Shown: positions 36,602-46,258, counted from the first letter of the stretch. The stretch is DNA of 64,000 nt from Chitinophaga niabensis (GCA_017849435.1 JAFIGY010000016.1:40954-104953), one strand, 5' to 3'. Notes: generated by a model not told the origin, from the sequence alone. A program made the numbers and translations.

Positions 36602-37855
36602 ATGCTTTCTACCCTCAAGATTTTATGGAACAGCCTGAAGATGGCCCTGCAGGAACTCCGGGTGAACAAATTGCGCACCTTCCTGTCCCTGTTGGGTATC
36701 ACGATCGGAATTTTTTGCATCATTGCCGTACTCACGGTCACCAACAGCATGGAAGCCAGTATCAAGAATGATCTTAAAACATTGGGCACCAATGTTGTTT
36801 ACCTGCAGAAGTGGCCCTGGGACGGAGGGGACGGGCAATGGTGGCGATATATCAACCGCCCGGAACCGAAGTACGATGAAATGAAGGCGATCAAAGAGAA
36901 AGTAGGCGCCGCGGATGCGGTCACTTATCTTTTTGCTTCCAACAACCGGAAGCTGGAATTTGGGGTGGACTATATGGAGAACGTGGAACTGCTGGCCGTA
37001 ACGATGGATCTGGAAAAGATGCAGTCCGTAGAGATTGCCGCGGGCCGGTATTTCAGTCCTTCCGAGCTGATGACCGGCAGCAACGTGATTGTACTGGGTG
37101 CCAATATCTGGGAAGGGCTCTTTTTTACGCCGGAAGCGGCCATCGGAAAGATCGTACGGATGGCCGGCCGCAACTGTAAGGTAGTGGGGGCACTGAAAAA
37201 GAAAGGGGAGAGTATGCTGGGAGGCGTGGTGAATGATAACACGGTGATCATGCCTTACCTGTTTGCCCGTACCATCATTGACGAGCGCCGTTTTGCCGAT
37301 CCCTTCTATATGATCAAAGCCAGGCCGGATGTGGCAGTAGGGCAGTTGAAAGATGACCTGACCGGGGCCATGCGGGCCATACACCGGCTGAAACCCACGC
37401 AGGAGAATGATTTTGCCCTCAACGAGATCACCACTGTACAGAATAACCTTGAGAGTGTGTTTGGTGCTATCAATACCGGCGGATGGTTCATCGCCATTTT
37501 CGCGCTGATCGTCGGCGGTTTCGGTATTGCCAATATCATGTTTGTGACAGTGAAGGAAAGGACCAATATTATCGGGCTGAAAAAAGCCATTGGCGCGCGG
37601 CCGGGCATCATCCTGCTGGAGTTCCTGCTGGAATCCATCATGCTCTGCGTGATCGGCGGAGGTTTGGGGTTGTTGCTGGTGTTCACCGGTACACTTATTG
37701 CCGGACATATGTTTTCCAGTTTTGTGATCGCGCTTTCTTCCGGGAATATCATCCTCGGATTGTCGATATCCGTTATTGTAGGCGTTCTGGCTGGATTTAT
37801 TCCCGCTTTTTCCGCCAGCAGGCTCGACCCTGTGGTAGCGATCCGCAGCAATTAA
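36602..37855 (+). CDS. MacB-type ABC transporter permease
   Basis: 417 residues with the FtsX/MacB layout: one N-terminal helix (about 22-46, LRTFLSLLGITIGIFCIIAV), a large periplasmic MacB-PCD domain (47-290) and three C-terminal helices (about 295-320, 338-362, 372-395). The last parts show the usual GLKKAIGARPGIILLEFLLE coupling segment and end ASRLDPVVAIR. Proteins of this type transmit ATP hydrolysis to periplasmic movement, for lipoprotein, peptide or drug export. No ATPase or membrane-fusion gene is adjacent, so partners must be elsewhere. It is 30 bp upstream of tsaD. Confidence 0.88.
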   Translation: MLSTLKILWNSLKMALQELRVNKLRTFLSLLGITIGIFCIIAVLTVTNSMEASIKNDLKTLGTNVVYLQKWPWDGGDGQWWRYINRPEPKYDEMKAIKEKVGAADAVTYLFASNNRKLEFGVDYMENVELLAVTMDLEKMQSVEIAAGRYFSPSELMTGSNVIVLGANIWEGLFFTPEAAIGKIVRMAGRNCKVVGALKKKGESMLGGVVNDNTVIMPYLFARTIIDERRFADPFYMIKARPDVAVGQLKDDLTGAMRAIHRLKPTQENDFALNEITTVQNNLESVFGAINTGGWFIAIFALIVGGFGIANIMFVTVKERTNIIGLKKAIGARPGIILLEFLLESIMLCVIGGGLGLLLVFTGTLIAGHMFSSFVIALSSGNIILGLSISVIVGVLAGFIPAFSASRLDPVVAIRSN

Positions 37856-37860
37856 CGCAG

Positions 37861-37885
37861 AAAGTGGTATTTTTGCGGCCACTTT
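37861..37885 (+). promoter_or_regulatory. tsaD promoter -7 element inside an inverted repeat
   Basis: TATTTTTG (37868-37875, TAnnTTTG) is flanked by perfect 7-bp inverted arms AAAGTGG (37861-37867) and CCACTTT (37879-37885). The ATG of tsaD follows immediately. The -7 call is reasonable; a regulatory role for the arms is a guess. Confidence 0.5.
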
Positions 37886-38896
37886 ATGAAGCCGGTTCAC
37901 ATTTTAGCTATAGAATCCTCCTGCGATGAAACAAGTGCCGCTGTGATCGCGGAGGGGAGGATATTATCCAATATCATCGCCAATCAGACTGTTCACGAAC
38001 AATATGGCGGCGTGGTGCCGGAACTGGCTTCCCGCGCACATCAGGAGAACATTGTGCCGGTAGTGGACCTTGCGCTGAAAAAAGCGGGTATGACCCCGGC
38101 GGAGCTGCAGGCCATCGCGTTCACGCAATCTCCCGGTTTGATAGGCTCCCTGCTGGTGGGCAGCTGTTTTGCCAAATCCATGGCATTGGCGCTGAATGTA
38201 CCGCTTATTGGCGTGCATCACATGCAGGCGCATGTATTGGCCAATTTTATCGACGACCCCAAACCTTCTTTCCCTTTCCTTTGCCTGACCGTTTCCGGTG
38301 GCCATACCCAGATCGTGCTGTGTGAAAGTCCGTTGCAGATGCGGGTGATCGGGGAAACGCTGGATGATGCGGCGGGAGAGGCTTTTGACAAAAGCGCCAA
38401 ACTGCTGGGACTGCCTTATCCCGGCGGGCCGCTGATCGACAAATATGCGAAAGAGGGTGATCCCGGGCGGTTCCGGTTCCCTGAACCCCAAATCCCCCAT
38501 CTCGACTTCAGCTTCTCCGGCCTCAAAACCGCTATCCTCTATTTCCTCCAGGAGAATAAAGCCCGCCAGGCGGACTTCGTGGAACGCAACCTCACCGATA
38601 TCTGTGCGTCCATCCAGCATCGTATCGTCACCATTCTCCTCAATAAACTCGTAAAAGCCTCCAAAGAGACCGGTATCCGTGAAATCTGCATCGCCGGAGG
38701 TGTGAGCGCGAATTCAGGGTTGCGGAATGCATTGCAGACTTACAGTGAACAACATCAATGGAATATCTACATACCGAAATTCGAGTATTGTACAGACAAT
38801 GCGGCTATGATCGCCATGATGGCGCATTACAAATACCTGGCCGGGGAATTCAGTCCGCTTGACGCCATACCCAGTGCCAGAGCACAATTCATTTAA
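37886..38896 (+). CDS. tsaD: tRNA N6-adenosine threonylcarbamoyltransferase
   Basis: 336 residues, the standard length. Opens with the ASKHA nucleotide-binding signature ILAIESSCDETSAAV; metal-binding HMQAH (112-116); TVSGGHTQIVL; PGGPLIDK; and IAGGVSANSGLR near the end. TsaD transfers the threonylcarbamoyl group to A37 of ANN-decoding tRNAs, together with TsaB and TsaE. It lies 30 bp after the permease gene and has its own -7 element. Confidence 0.97.
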   Translation: MKPVHILAIESSCDETSAAVIAEGRILSNIIANQTVHEQYGGVVPELASRAHQENIVPVVDLALKKAGMTPAELQAIAFTQSPGLIGSLLVGSCFAKSMALALNVPLIGVHHMQAHVLANFIDDPKPSFPFLCLTVSGGHTQIVLCESPLQMRVIGETLDDAAGEAFDKSAKLLGLPYPGGPLIDKYAKEGDPGRFRFPEPQIPHLDFSFSGLKTAILYFLQENKARQADFVERNLTDICASIQHRIVTILLNKLVKASKETGIREICIAGGVSANSGLRNALQTYSEQHQWNIYIPKFEYCTDNAAMIAMMAHYKYLAGEFSPLDAIPSARAQFI

Positions 38897-38940
38897 TTAT
38901 TTTTATCCAGATAATTTCGAATTCATTATCTTAAGACGTT

Positions 38941-41061
38941 ATGAACCGACAATTACTCTTAGCTATCCTTGTGCTTTGCCGGATTTCCACGGCCGTTGCG
39001 CAGCAAAGGCCCGCATTGCAGGCATGGAAAGACCAGAAATATTCCATGTTCATCCACTGGGGCGCTATTTATTCCACGCTCGGCGGCATGTGGGAAGGGC
39101 AGAAGGTGACCCGCGGCTACAGTGAACAGATCCGCGCGCATTTCGGCGGTATTTACAGCGACAATTATGCGGCCGTGGCCAAGCGCTTCCATCCGCAGTT
39201 CTGGAACCCTGACTCCATCGTGCTGCTGGCCAAAGCGGCGGGCATGAAGAGCATTGTGATCACTTCCAAGCATCACGACGGGTTCTGTATGTTCCGGTCC
39301 GCCTACACTTCCTTCAACGTAGTGGACGCCACACCCTATAAACGAGACGTGATCAAAGAGCTGGCGGAAGCCTGCAAGCGGCACGGGCTCAGACTGGGTT
39401 TGTATTTTTCGTTGATCGACTGGAATTATCCGCAGGCCTGGCCTATTTCCAGCAGCAACAGTGATCCTATCACACCTGAACATCATGCCTATAATCTCCG
39501 GCAAATAACAGAGCTGCTCAGCAATTACGGACCGATCTCGGAACTGTGGTTCGATATGGGATCGCTGACGGCGGAACAGAGTAACGAACTTGCCACACTC
39601 GTTCACCGATTGCAGCCGGATTGTATGGTAAGCGGCCGTTTAGGGAATGATGCCGGTGATTTTTGTGTGATGGGGGATAATAATTATCCGGATTACAAGA
39701 TCGCGAGCCCCTGGCAAACACCCGCTTCCGTATACGATGAAACCTGGGGCTACCGCTCCTGGCAGGAGCATGGTAAAATGGAAGACAAAGCGCGGGAGAA
39801 ACTGAACGGATTGCTGAAAGTGGTAAGCCGCGGCGGAAACTACCTGCTGAATATCGGTCCCCGGGGCGATGGCTCTGTTGTGGATTTTGAGCGCGATGTA
39901 TTGCTGAATATCGGCTCCTGGCTGAAGATCAATGGCGAAGCTGTATACGGTACCCAGCCCAATCCTTTCGATCATACTTTCAAATGGGGTGAGATCACTT
40001 CCAAACCCGGCATACTGTATCTGCATCTCCTGCAAATGCCCGACAGCGGTATGATCCGGCTGAACGGACTATACGGCGGCATCCGGAAAGTGACCGTACT
40101 GGGAGAGCATAAGGAATTGCGCTGCAGGATAAAAGGTACGGCAGATGGCACTGAGCTGGCATTGCCCGCGAAATTTGCATTGGACGGAAAAGTGAAAGTA
40201 TTGAAAGTGGAACTTGGCAGGGAGGCTGAGATCCGCCCTGGTCAGGCGCTCACCGCAGGCACACTCACCCGCTGGAATGCCACTAAACATTACAGTATTT
40301 CAGGCGTGGATTACGAAAGCTATTACCGTAGCACTGTTGCTTATTCCTGGATATTCAAAAGTACCGGCAATGCGCCGATGCTGCTGTTTACCGAACAGGA
40401 AAAAGGGAAAGCGATAGATGTGGATGTGAACGGACAGAAGATGGTTATCCGGCTGGACGGACTTCAAAAGAATTCCATCCGGGACGGTCAGCATGGTATT
40501 CAATGGGGGCCGATGTATGCCAACGGTCCCATGCATTCCCGTGTGGCCATGCGCAACGGGGACCTGCGGAATGTAGATGTCACCAAACCCTGGCCCAATG
40601 CAAGAGGTAAGGCATGGACGCTTATGCCTGCCTGGAAAAACGGGGAGACCTACGAAGTAGAAGCCGACGTCAATGAAGCCTGGTATGTAATGCAGGAGAT
40701 CACTTCGCCCAATATGACCCCTTACATCATCCGGATCACCGGCGGGGACGGTGTGCAGGTATTCCTCAACGGGGAAGAGCAGGTAGTGCATAACAATCCC
40801 GAACGTGGCGCCGTACAGCAGGAGTATTTGCTGTTGATGCTGGCAGAGGGTAAGAACCAGCTAGTGGTGAAGTTTTACAATCGCTTTGCCGCCAGAACTG
40901 TTCTCGGGATCGATAAAGATATTCCCCAGGAGCTGTACTACCAGATATTGCCTGTGCAGCTGAGGACAGGGGACAATATTAACCGGTGCCATATACAATT
41001 GCACCAGCCGGTATCTCCGCACAGGGATATGCGTTTGCCGGGATTGATGATCCGGTTGTAA
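38941..41061 (+). CDS. Secreted GH29 alpha-L-fucosidase-like glycoside hydrolase
   Basis: 706 residues. Signal peptide about 1-20 (ISTAVAQ). The catalytic domain (about 25-340) has the GH29 hallmarks FIHWGAIYSTLGGMW, ITSKHHDGFCMF, LYFSLIDW, and ELWFDMG with the likely nucleophile Asp205, then NYLLNIGPRGDG. The usual WFDG is WFDM here. After it come a beta-sandwich (about 345-410) and an unusual long C-terminal region of two further sandwich-like parts (about 420-590 and 595-690), so it is larger than a plain GH29 enzyme. Probably periplasmic or exported; it removes fucose from glycans. No SusC/D pair is adjacent. Exact linkage is unknown. Confidence 0.85.
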   Translation: MNRQLLLAILVLCRISTAVAQQRPALQAWKDQKYSMFIHWGAIYSTLGGMWEGQKVTRGYSEQIRAHFGGIYSDNYAAVAKRFHPQFWNPDSIVLLAKAAGMKSIVITSKHHDGFCMFRSAYTSFNVVDATPYKRDVIKELAEACKRHGLRLGLYFSLIDWNYPQAWPISSSNSDPITPEHHAYNLRQITELLSNYGPISELWFDMGSLTAEQSNELATLVHRLQPDCMVSGRLGNDAGDFCVMGDNNYPDYKIASPWQTPASVYDETWGYRSWQEHGKMEDKAREKLNGLLKVVSRGGNYLLNIGPRGDGSVVDFERDVLLNIGSWLKINGEAVYGTQPNPFDHTFKWGEITSKPGILYLHLLQMPDSGMIRLNGLYGGIRKVTVLGEHKELRCRIKGTADGTELALPAKFALDGKVKVLKVELGREAEIRPGQALTAGTLTRWNATKHYSISGVDYESYYRSTVAYSWIFKSTGNAPMLLFTEQEKGKAIDVDVNGQKMVIRLDGLQKNSIRDGQHGIQWGPMYANGPMHSRVAMRNGDLRNVDVTKPWPNARGKAWTLMPAWKNGETYEVEADVNEAWYVMQEITSPNMTPYIIRITGGDGVQVFLNGEEQVVHNNPERGAVQQEYLLLMLAEGKNQLVVKFYNRFAARTVLGIDKDIPQELYYQILPVQLRTGDNINRCHIQLHQPVSPHRDMRLPGLMIRL

Positions 41062-41063
41062 AG

Positions 41064-41783
41064 ATGGCGAACACTTATTTCAAATTCAAACAATTCACCG
41101 TACACCAGGAAGGCAGTGCCATGAAGGTCTGCACGGATGCCTGCATCCAGGGGGCATTCACGGCTACGTATATACGTAATTCCCTTCCCGGTGTACAGGA
41201 GATATTGGATATTGGCACCGGCACAGGGCTGCTTAGTCTTATGCTGGCGCAGCAATGTTCCGCGCGGATCGATGCTGTGGAGCTGGATGAAACGGCGGCG
41301 GCGCAGGCAGCGGAAAACTTTGTGGCTTCGCCGTGGAGCGGGCGTTTGCGGATGATCCGGGAAGATGTGCGGAGCTTCTCGCCGGCGGGGCGTTATCCAT
41401 TCATCATCACCAATCCTCCCTTTTACGAGAACGATCTCAAGAGCAGCGATCATCAGCGGAATGCGGCCATGCATGCCACAACACTGGACTTCGAGGCTTT
41501 GCTGGCGGCTGTCAGGCGGTTGTTGACGGAAGACGGGCAATTCTCTGTGATGCTGGAGCATAAAGGGTTTCAGCGTTTCCGGCAATTGGCGGAAGCGGGC
41601 GGGTTTACTTTACGCGTGCTGCTGGAAGTACATCCATCCGTGGGGCGGGAGGCTTTCAGGAGTGTGGGGGTGTTTGGGGGCGAGGGGGCGCTGACCACGG
41701 AACAGCTCGTGATCCATGATCAGCATCAGCAGTATACACCGGAATTTATCAGCCTGCTGAAGCCGTACTACCTGTACCTTTAG
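41064..41783 (+). CDS. tRNA1(Val) A37 N6-methyltransferase-like protein (TrmN6/YfiC family)
   Basis: 239 residues from the ATG at 41064, 2 bp after the fucosidase stop; an earlier in-frame ATG overlaps that gene. SAM-binding motif ILDIGTGTGLLSL (47-59), acidic VELD, and the N6-adenine methyltransferase signature NPPF (117-120, in FIITNPPFYEND). The opening FKFKQFTVHQEGSAMKVCTD is typical of YfiC/TrmN6, which methylates A37 of tRNA1(Val). The 3' end overlaps the converging gene by 35 bp. Family sure, tRNA substrate by homology. Confidence 0.88.
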   Translation: MANTYFKFKQFTVHQEGSAMKVCTDACIQGAFTATYIRNSLPGVQEILDIGTGTGLLSLMLAQQCSARIDAVELDETAAAQAAENFVASPWSGRLRMIREDVRSFSPAGRYPFIITNPPFYENDLKSSDHQRNAAMHATTLDFEALLAAVRRLLTEDGQFSVMLEHKGFQRFRQLAEAGGFTLRVLLEVHPSVGREAFRSVGVFGGEGALTTEQLVIHDQHQQYTPEFISLLKPYYLYL

Positions 41784-42984
41784 CATACCCTTCGAGGTAA
41801 GCATACCGGTCCGTCAGCCGGCCATCATGCGTGATGGTGGCCTTTTCGATCATCTGGCTTTCTTTCTTCAGCAATTCATCAAACACATATTTCATCAACT
41901 GATCCCCAAAGAACTGTGAGGCATCGCGGGGTAGCTCATTGGGCAGGTTTCCGACGCACATCATGGTCACGGCGTCTTTCTCATAAGGTGCGGTGCGCTC
42001 CCGGGTATAGCGGTTCACGCCGTACACCGGCTCCTGGATGGTAGCATCACCGAGGTTGCAGGGAATAGACCCGTTCCGGTCATCCGTGATATCCGCGATC
42101 ACCTGAATGCGGAAGTTGTCTTTCGTAAGGTCGTTCCAGGTAAAGAGCGGCTCGATATTCTTATCCCAATAAATACCATTGATCAGCACATCGCTGCAGG
42201 TCACGTAGGGGAGGAATTTGCATTCGTATAGTTCAGGATGGGCATGAAAGTCCTCGCGGCTATACGTTTTGTCAGTCCTCCGCAGATATAGTTCACCGGC
42301 TTTTAGTTGCGTATAGACAGGATAAGCATAATCAATGATCAGAAATTCCTCCGGCGGAATATACTTGACAGCCAGCAGGCCCATCACCTCCAGTATCCCC
42401 GCAGTAACCCTTCCCGAACCTGTGATCACGATCTTCATCGGCGGCAGCTTCACCCCGAAATAATGGGTGATCAGTTCCTGGAAATCGTGGCATTCATGCA
42501 CGCGCTTGAAATTGAACAGCTGCCTGCGACGACCGTATTCGAGCAGCCCGTTATGCGCGCCCACAACACCCGCAAAGAACCCGAAACCCAGAATGCGCTG
42601 ACCGTCTTCGTGCACGAGGCATTCGTAATCGATAAGGGTAATGCCTTTCTCCAATATGGTGTGGAGCATGGCCTGGTTTTGCGGCTGTTTCTTTTTGGTA
42701 TGCGAAAAGAAGAGGTATGTTTTACCGGGTATCAGGGCATTCACAGGCACTTCCTTGATGCCCAGCAGGATGTCGCAATGCGAAAGATCCTCGTTCATCG
42801 GAACGCCGGCGGCGCGGTATTCATCATCCGTATAGCAGCGATAAGGAGAGGGTTGTACCGTGATCTGTACGGAGGGGTAATGGGTGGTGATCCATTGGCA
42901 CTGCAAGGGGGTGAAGGCTACGCGGTTGTCCTGTGGTTGCTTTTCTTCGCGGATCAGGCCGATGTGTATTTGCTGGTCAGTCAT
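41749..42984 (-). CDS. Saccharopine/alanine dehydrogenase-like NAD(P)-dependent enzyme
   Basis: 411 residues. N-terminal AlaDH/PNT-type half: IGLIREEKQPQDNRVAFTP, then CDILLGIKEVP and a YLFFSHTKKKQPQNQAML box similar to the FAHCYK box of Lys1 saccharopine dehydrogenases. A Rossmann-like nucleotide-binding segment follows (MKIVITGSGRVTAGILEVM), with later IQVIADITDD and CNLGDATIQ. The set fits the Lys1-like branch of the family, which interconverts saccharopine with lysine and 2-oxoglutarate, but family members vary in substrate. No other lysine gene is adjacent. It overlaps the converging methyltransferase gene. Confidence 0.75.
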   Translation of the reverse strand: MTDQQIHIGLIREEKQPQDNRVAFTPLQCQWITTHYPSVQITVQPSPYRCYTDDEYRAAGVPMNEDLSHCDILLGIKEVPVNALIPGKTYLFFSHTKKKQPQNQAMLHTILEKGITLIDYECLVHEDGQRILGFGFFAGVVGAHNGLLEYGRRRQLFNFKRVHECHDFQELITHYFGVKLPPMKIVITGSGRVTAGILEVMGLLAVKYIPPEEFLIIDYAYPVYTQLKAGELYLRRTDKTYSREDFHAHPELYECKFLPYVTCSDVLINGIYWDKNIEPLFTWNDLTKDNFRIQVIADITDDRNGSIPCNLGDATIQEPVYGVNRYTRERTAPYEKDAVTMMCVGNLPNELPRDASQFFGDQLMKYVFDELLKKESQMIEKATITHDGRLTDRYAYLEGYAKGTGSTASAG

Positions 42985-43077
42985 ACGTTTTGGTGTCCAT
43001 GAACGAATCCTGCAACATTAACGTAAATTTGGATTTCGGCAAAATGAGGAGGACAGGCGAAGAAGATTAAAAAAATA

Positions 43078-43108
43078 TTGTGCAATCCCAAAAGTTTCTC
43101 TACATTTG
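43078..43108 (+). promoter_or_regulatory. Bacteroidota -33/-7 promoter of tRNA-Leu
   Basis: TTG (43078-43080), 20 bases, then TACATTTG (43101-43108), a textbook TTG-N20-TAnnTTTG promoter 35 bp before the tRNA. Confidence 0.8.
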
Positions 43109-43142
43109 CGTCCCGCGATCAGGTATTCATGCCTGAATCGTT

Positions 43143-43226
43143 GCCCAGATGGCGGAATTGGTAGACGCGCTAGACTCAAAATCTTGTTTCGGCAACGGAG
43201 TGCAGGTTCGATTCCTGTTCTGGGCA
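43143..43226 (+). tRNA. tRNA-Leu (anticodon CAA)
   Basis: Acceptor stem GCCCAGA (43143-43149) pairs with TCTGGGC (43219-43225), then discriminator A. A D-arm with GGTAGACGC, anticodon loop CTCAAAA giving CAA (reads UUG), a long variable arm typical of leucine tRNA, and T-arm GGTTCGATTCC. One T-T mismatch is present in the anticodon stem. CCA is not fully encoded: after the discriminator come C and A only. A terminator follows. Confidence 0.95.
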
Positions 43227-43234
43227 CAGAGGTT

Positions 43235-43266
43235 AAAAGCCGGAGATAATATCTCCGGCTTTTTTG
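43235..43266 (+). terminator. Intrinsic terminator of tRNA-Leu
   Basis: AAAAGCCGGAGAT (43235-43247) pairs with ATCTCCGGCTTTT (43251-43263), with a 3-base loop and then TTT. Confidence 0.9.
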
Positions 43267-43594
43267 TTTATATTGATTGTTCTATGACGGTGGTCTGGTT
43301 TGCCAACTGTTCTTATAGCCCTCCATGTTTTGATGATCTTCAATTTAGCAGACTCTCTTGATTCGATAATTTATTTCAAAAACCTCAAAACGTTATTTCA
43401 AAAAAATGAGCATTCTAGTAAAATTTTGCACAAAATGCTTTACCACAAACAAGTATATATTACTTGGTATGCTTATTTTAATTTTCTTAATTCAATTATT
43501 CTTAATATACAGGTTGTGGTTACAGTGGCTCAAAAGAATTAATGATACGATTAAATCCTTTATCTGAATTATGATTTACAAACAAAAGCTTAAC
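43267..43594. other. AT-rich gap at the left edge of the accessory island
   Basis: 328 bp between the tRNA terminator and the first serine hydrolase. An 80-codon open frame (43300-43542) exists but has no start context, conserved motif or plausible protein composition, so I do not call it. No copy of the tRNA 3' end, integrase remnant or promoter with TAnnTTTG was found. Confidence 0.5.
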
Positions 43595-44977
43595 ATGAAA
43601 AAATGGTTTTTATTGATTAGCTATATTTTTTTTTTATCGCAGCAAATAACTAAAGGGCAACAAGTCATAAATCCACAAAATATAGCAACGCAGTTAAATG
43701 ACTTCCTGCAAATGGCTAATCGATTTTATCAGTTTAATGGCAGTGCAATCATTTCTTACAGAGGAACGATCCTGCTTAATAAAGGTTACGGATTTAAAAA
43801 TATTGCAGGTAATGAAATGAACGATTCAGGTACAATTTTTCAGATTGGGTCAGTTACAAAAGAATTCACCAGTACTATAATATTGCTTTTAAAAGAACAG
43901 GGACGGTTATCTTTACAGGATAAGCTTTCTGATTATTTTCCCGGTTATCCCAATGGCGATAAAATTACTATACGTCAATTGCTAACACATACCTCAGGCA
44001 TTTACAATTATACCAGCGATCTTGAACGCAAAGACTCAGCGATCATTTGCCATCCTGTTTCCAAGGAGCGGATTGTTCAGCAATTTATAAACCAGCCGCT
44101 TGATTTTACGCCCGGAACTAAATATAATTATTCCAATTCAGGTTACTTTTTGTTGGGTATGATCATTGAAAAAGTTACCGGGAAGCCCTGGGAAGAAAAT
44201 GTCAGGGAACATATACTAACGCCTTTAGGCATGCGACATACAGGATTTGACTTTAATGGACTAGAAAGCGCTGATAAAGCGCAGGGATATCAATTCTTTA
44301 ATGAGGAACATCAGCACCCTGATATTTCCTGGGACTCTACTGTTTCCTATGCTGCAGGAAGCGTCTATTCCACCACCAAGGATATGCTCACCTGGGCAAG
44401 AGCAGTTACTGATAAAAAAATCTTATCCGCCGATAGCTGGAAGGAGGCATTGACAGTAAACCAACACGGATATGGGTATGGCTGGGAAATTGATACCGTT
44501 TATGGAAGCAAAGCGATTGGACACAACGGGGGAATCCCCGGCTTTTCATCCGAGATGCTTTTGATCCCGGACCAGGATCTTAAGATAATCGTGCTCACAA
44601 ATGTCCACGAAAATACCGTGGTAACGCCTATCAGCAGAATACTTGCTGCCATTAGCTTGGGAAAACCCTACTCCGGTTTTAAACCAAAGGATACCGTATT
44701 CATACAGCCCGAAGCTTTAGCACAATATGTTGGTAGTTATAGGCAGGATAAAGATCATGTGGTGGATGTTCTTATAAAAAACGGGAAACTTTACATTGAA
44801 GCAATCTCCAACCGCCTGCCCCTGACCAGATTATATCCAGATAAATCCGGCGGATTTTTCGTGGCAAATATTACACTTGAAATAGAATTACGATTTATAA
44901 AAAATAAAACAGGAAAAGTAACGAAGCTGATAGCGATTCAAAACGGTAAAGAATACGAGTGGAAAAAGTTTGGATAG
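43595..44977 (+). CDS. Exported serine hydrolase of the beta-lactamase/DD-peptidase family (copy 1)
   Basis: 460 residues from the ATG giving MKKWFLLISYIFF, a good signal peptide (cleavage near TKGQ); an ATG 24 bp upstream adds only a poor extension. All class C-type active-site motifs are visible: SVTK (Ser86, Lys89), YSN (179-181) and HNG (310-312) in GHNGGIPGF. After the catalytic domain (about 35-365) comes a small lipocalin-like C-terminal domain (about 370-460), common in this group. Possible substrates are beta-lactams, peptidoglycan peptides or esters; motifs alone cannot decide. It is closely related to the second copy at 47520 and lies in AT-rich DNA. Confidence 0.88.
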   Translation: MKKWFLLISYIFFLSQQITKGQQVINPQNIATQLNDFLQMANRFYQFNGSAIISYRGTILLNKGYGFKNIAGNEMNDSGTIFQIGSVTKEFTSTIILLLKEQGRLSLQDKLSDYFPGYPNGDKITIRQLLTHTSGIYNYTSDLERKDSAIICHPVSKERIVQQFINQPLDFTPGTKYNYSNSGYFLLGMIIEKVTGKPWEENVREHILTPLGMRHTGFDFNGLESADKAQGYQFFNEEHQHPDISWDSTVSYAAGSVYSTTKDMLTWARAVTDKKILSADSWKEALTVNQHGYGYGWEIDTVYGSKAIGHNGGIPGFSSEMLLIPDQDLKIIVLTNVHENTVVTPISRILAAISLGKPYSGFKPKDTVFIQPEALAQYVGSYRQDKDHVVDVLIKNGKLYIEAISNRLPLTRLYPDKSGGFFVANITLEIELRFIKNKTGKVTKLIAIQNGKEYEWKKFG

Positions 44978-45226
44978 CCTCATTGCAGAACAGCAGGTGT
45001 TCTATATAGCAACGTTTTGAAAGAAATCACAATTATTAAAGATTTGGTTTTCAAAATAGTAAAATGAAGGTATGGACTTTGAACTCGCTCCGCTACTGCA
45101 AGTAAAATTTTATGAAAAATAACCGAAATATGAATCATTACGCATTTTATCTCGGACGAAAAAAAAGAAACAGCAAAATAAATTTCTTAAAGTGTAAGAT
45201 TTGAAAAAATTCGGACAGGTGGTGAC

Positions 45227-46258
45227 TATGCTACTCCCCAAATTTTAGACAGGTGTACAAGTAATCAGTAATACTTACACCCGTTTAATATGGCAAAAAA
45301 AATCACTACACCGGAAAAAAGTTACGATCCTCACAACTATTCACCAAAGGGAAGCATGATGTATTCGTTGACCAGGCAATGCAAAATTTTTTCCATCTAT
45401 CTCAGTGCTGTGTATTACAAAGCAGCTCAGGAAAGCAGCGAAAGCCTTGCGATCATGCGCGTGCTGGATGAACAGTATATGCGCACACCTTTCTATGGCG
45501 CGAAGCGTTTGCGCAGGCTTATGCGGACGATTGGATGGCAGACAGTGTATACTGTAAGCCACGTACGTCAAGACCCGACCCAATCGCCTTAAAATACCCT
45601 TATTTGCTGACCGGCTTCCAGATCACCAGGCCAAACCAGGTATGGAGTATTGACATCACCTATGTGCCGATGTGCGATGGATTCATGTATCTGTGTCCCA
45701 TCATTAACGTGTATTCCCGATATGTTGTAGGCTAGGGGATCAACAACTACATGTCAGCAGAATGGTGTGCAGGTATCGTACAGAATGCAGTATCAGAGCA
45801 TGGAAAGCCGGAGATCATCAACTCCGATCAGGGAAGTACGTTCACAGCGGACGTACATACGAAAGCGATCAAACGGCTGGAAGTAAAGGTCAGCATGGAT
45901 AACAAAGGACGTGCGATAGACAATATCTTCATTGAAAGGTTATGGAGGACGATCAAATACGAACATCTGTATCTACACAACTACGACACGGTTATCAGTC
46001 TGATGAAGGGTTTGCGAAGGGTTTTCCTGTTTTACAATGAGCAGAGGATTCATCAGTCACTGGACTACAAAACACCTATCGAAATTTACAAAGAGTGTAA
46101 TAGGCTACAACCACTGCCGGTGGCTGCTTTGACAAAGAACGTGACCGTAATTGTTGCTGCCTGATAGCGCTCCGCCTGATGATACGGTCACGCTCTTTGT
46201 CAAAGCCCGATAGTTTCTTAAATTGCAAAACCCCTGTCCTGCCTTGGGGAGTAGCATA
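45227..46258 (+). mobile_element. Defective IS3-family insertion sequence
   Basis: Both ends carry the same 15-bp perfect inverted repeat: TATGCTACTCCCCAA at 45227-45241 and its complement at 46244-46258. GACAGG recurs at nearly the same distance inside each end. The 1032-bp length is below the usual 1.2-1.5 kb because orfA and part of orfB are missing. No target duplication is recognisable at the flanks. It cannot encode a working transposase but could move if one were supplied. The right end lies 28 bp before the AraC-type gene and may affect its promoter. Confidence 0.8.
45290..46164 (+). pseudogene. IS3-family transposase, degenerate
   Basis: The frame starts MAKKITTPEKSY, like the start of an IS3 orfA, but jumps into orfB (SLTRQCKIFSIYLSAVYYK), so orfA is nearly all deleted. 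A second deletion joins PFYGAKR directly to LRRLMRTIG, dropping roughly 17 residues of the usual HTH_21 region. A frameshift lies near 45545 (the frame changes between TIGWQTVY and KPRTSRPDP), and an in-frame TAG stops the core at 45733 (after YSRYVVG). The DDE residues are still readable: Asp in WSIDITYVPM, Asp in INSDQGSTFT, Glu in DNIFIERLWR. Three separate lesions make it clearly non-functional. Confidence 0.88.

Noticed and set aside
36623-37900. 425-codon minus-strand open frame
   Set aside because: Antisense shadow of the ABC permease; the permease has clear membrane helices and a promoter.
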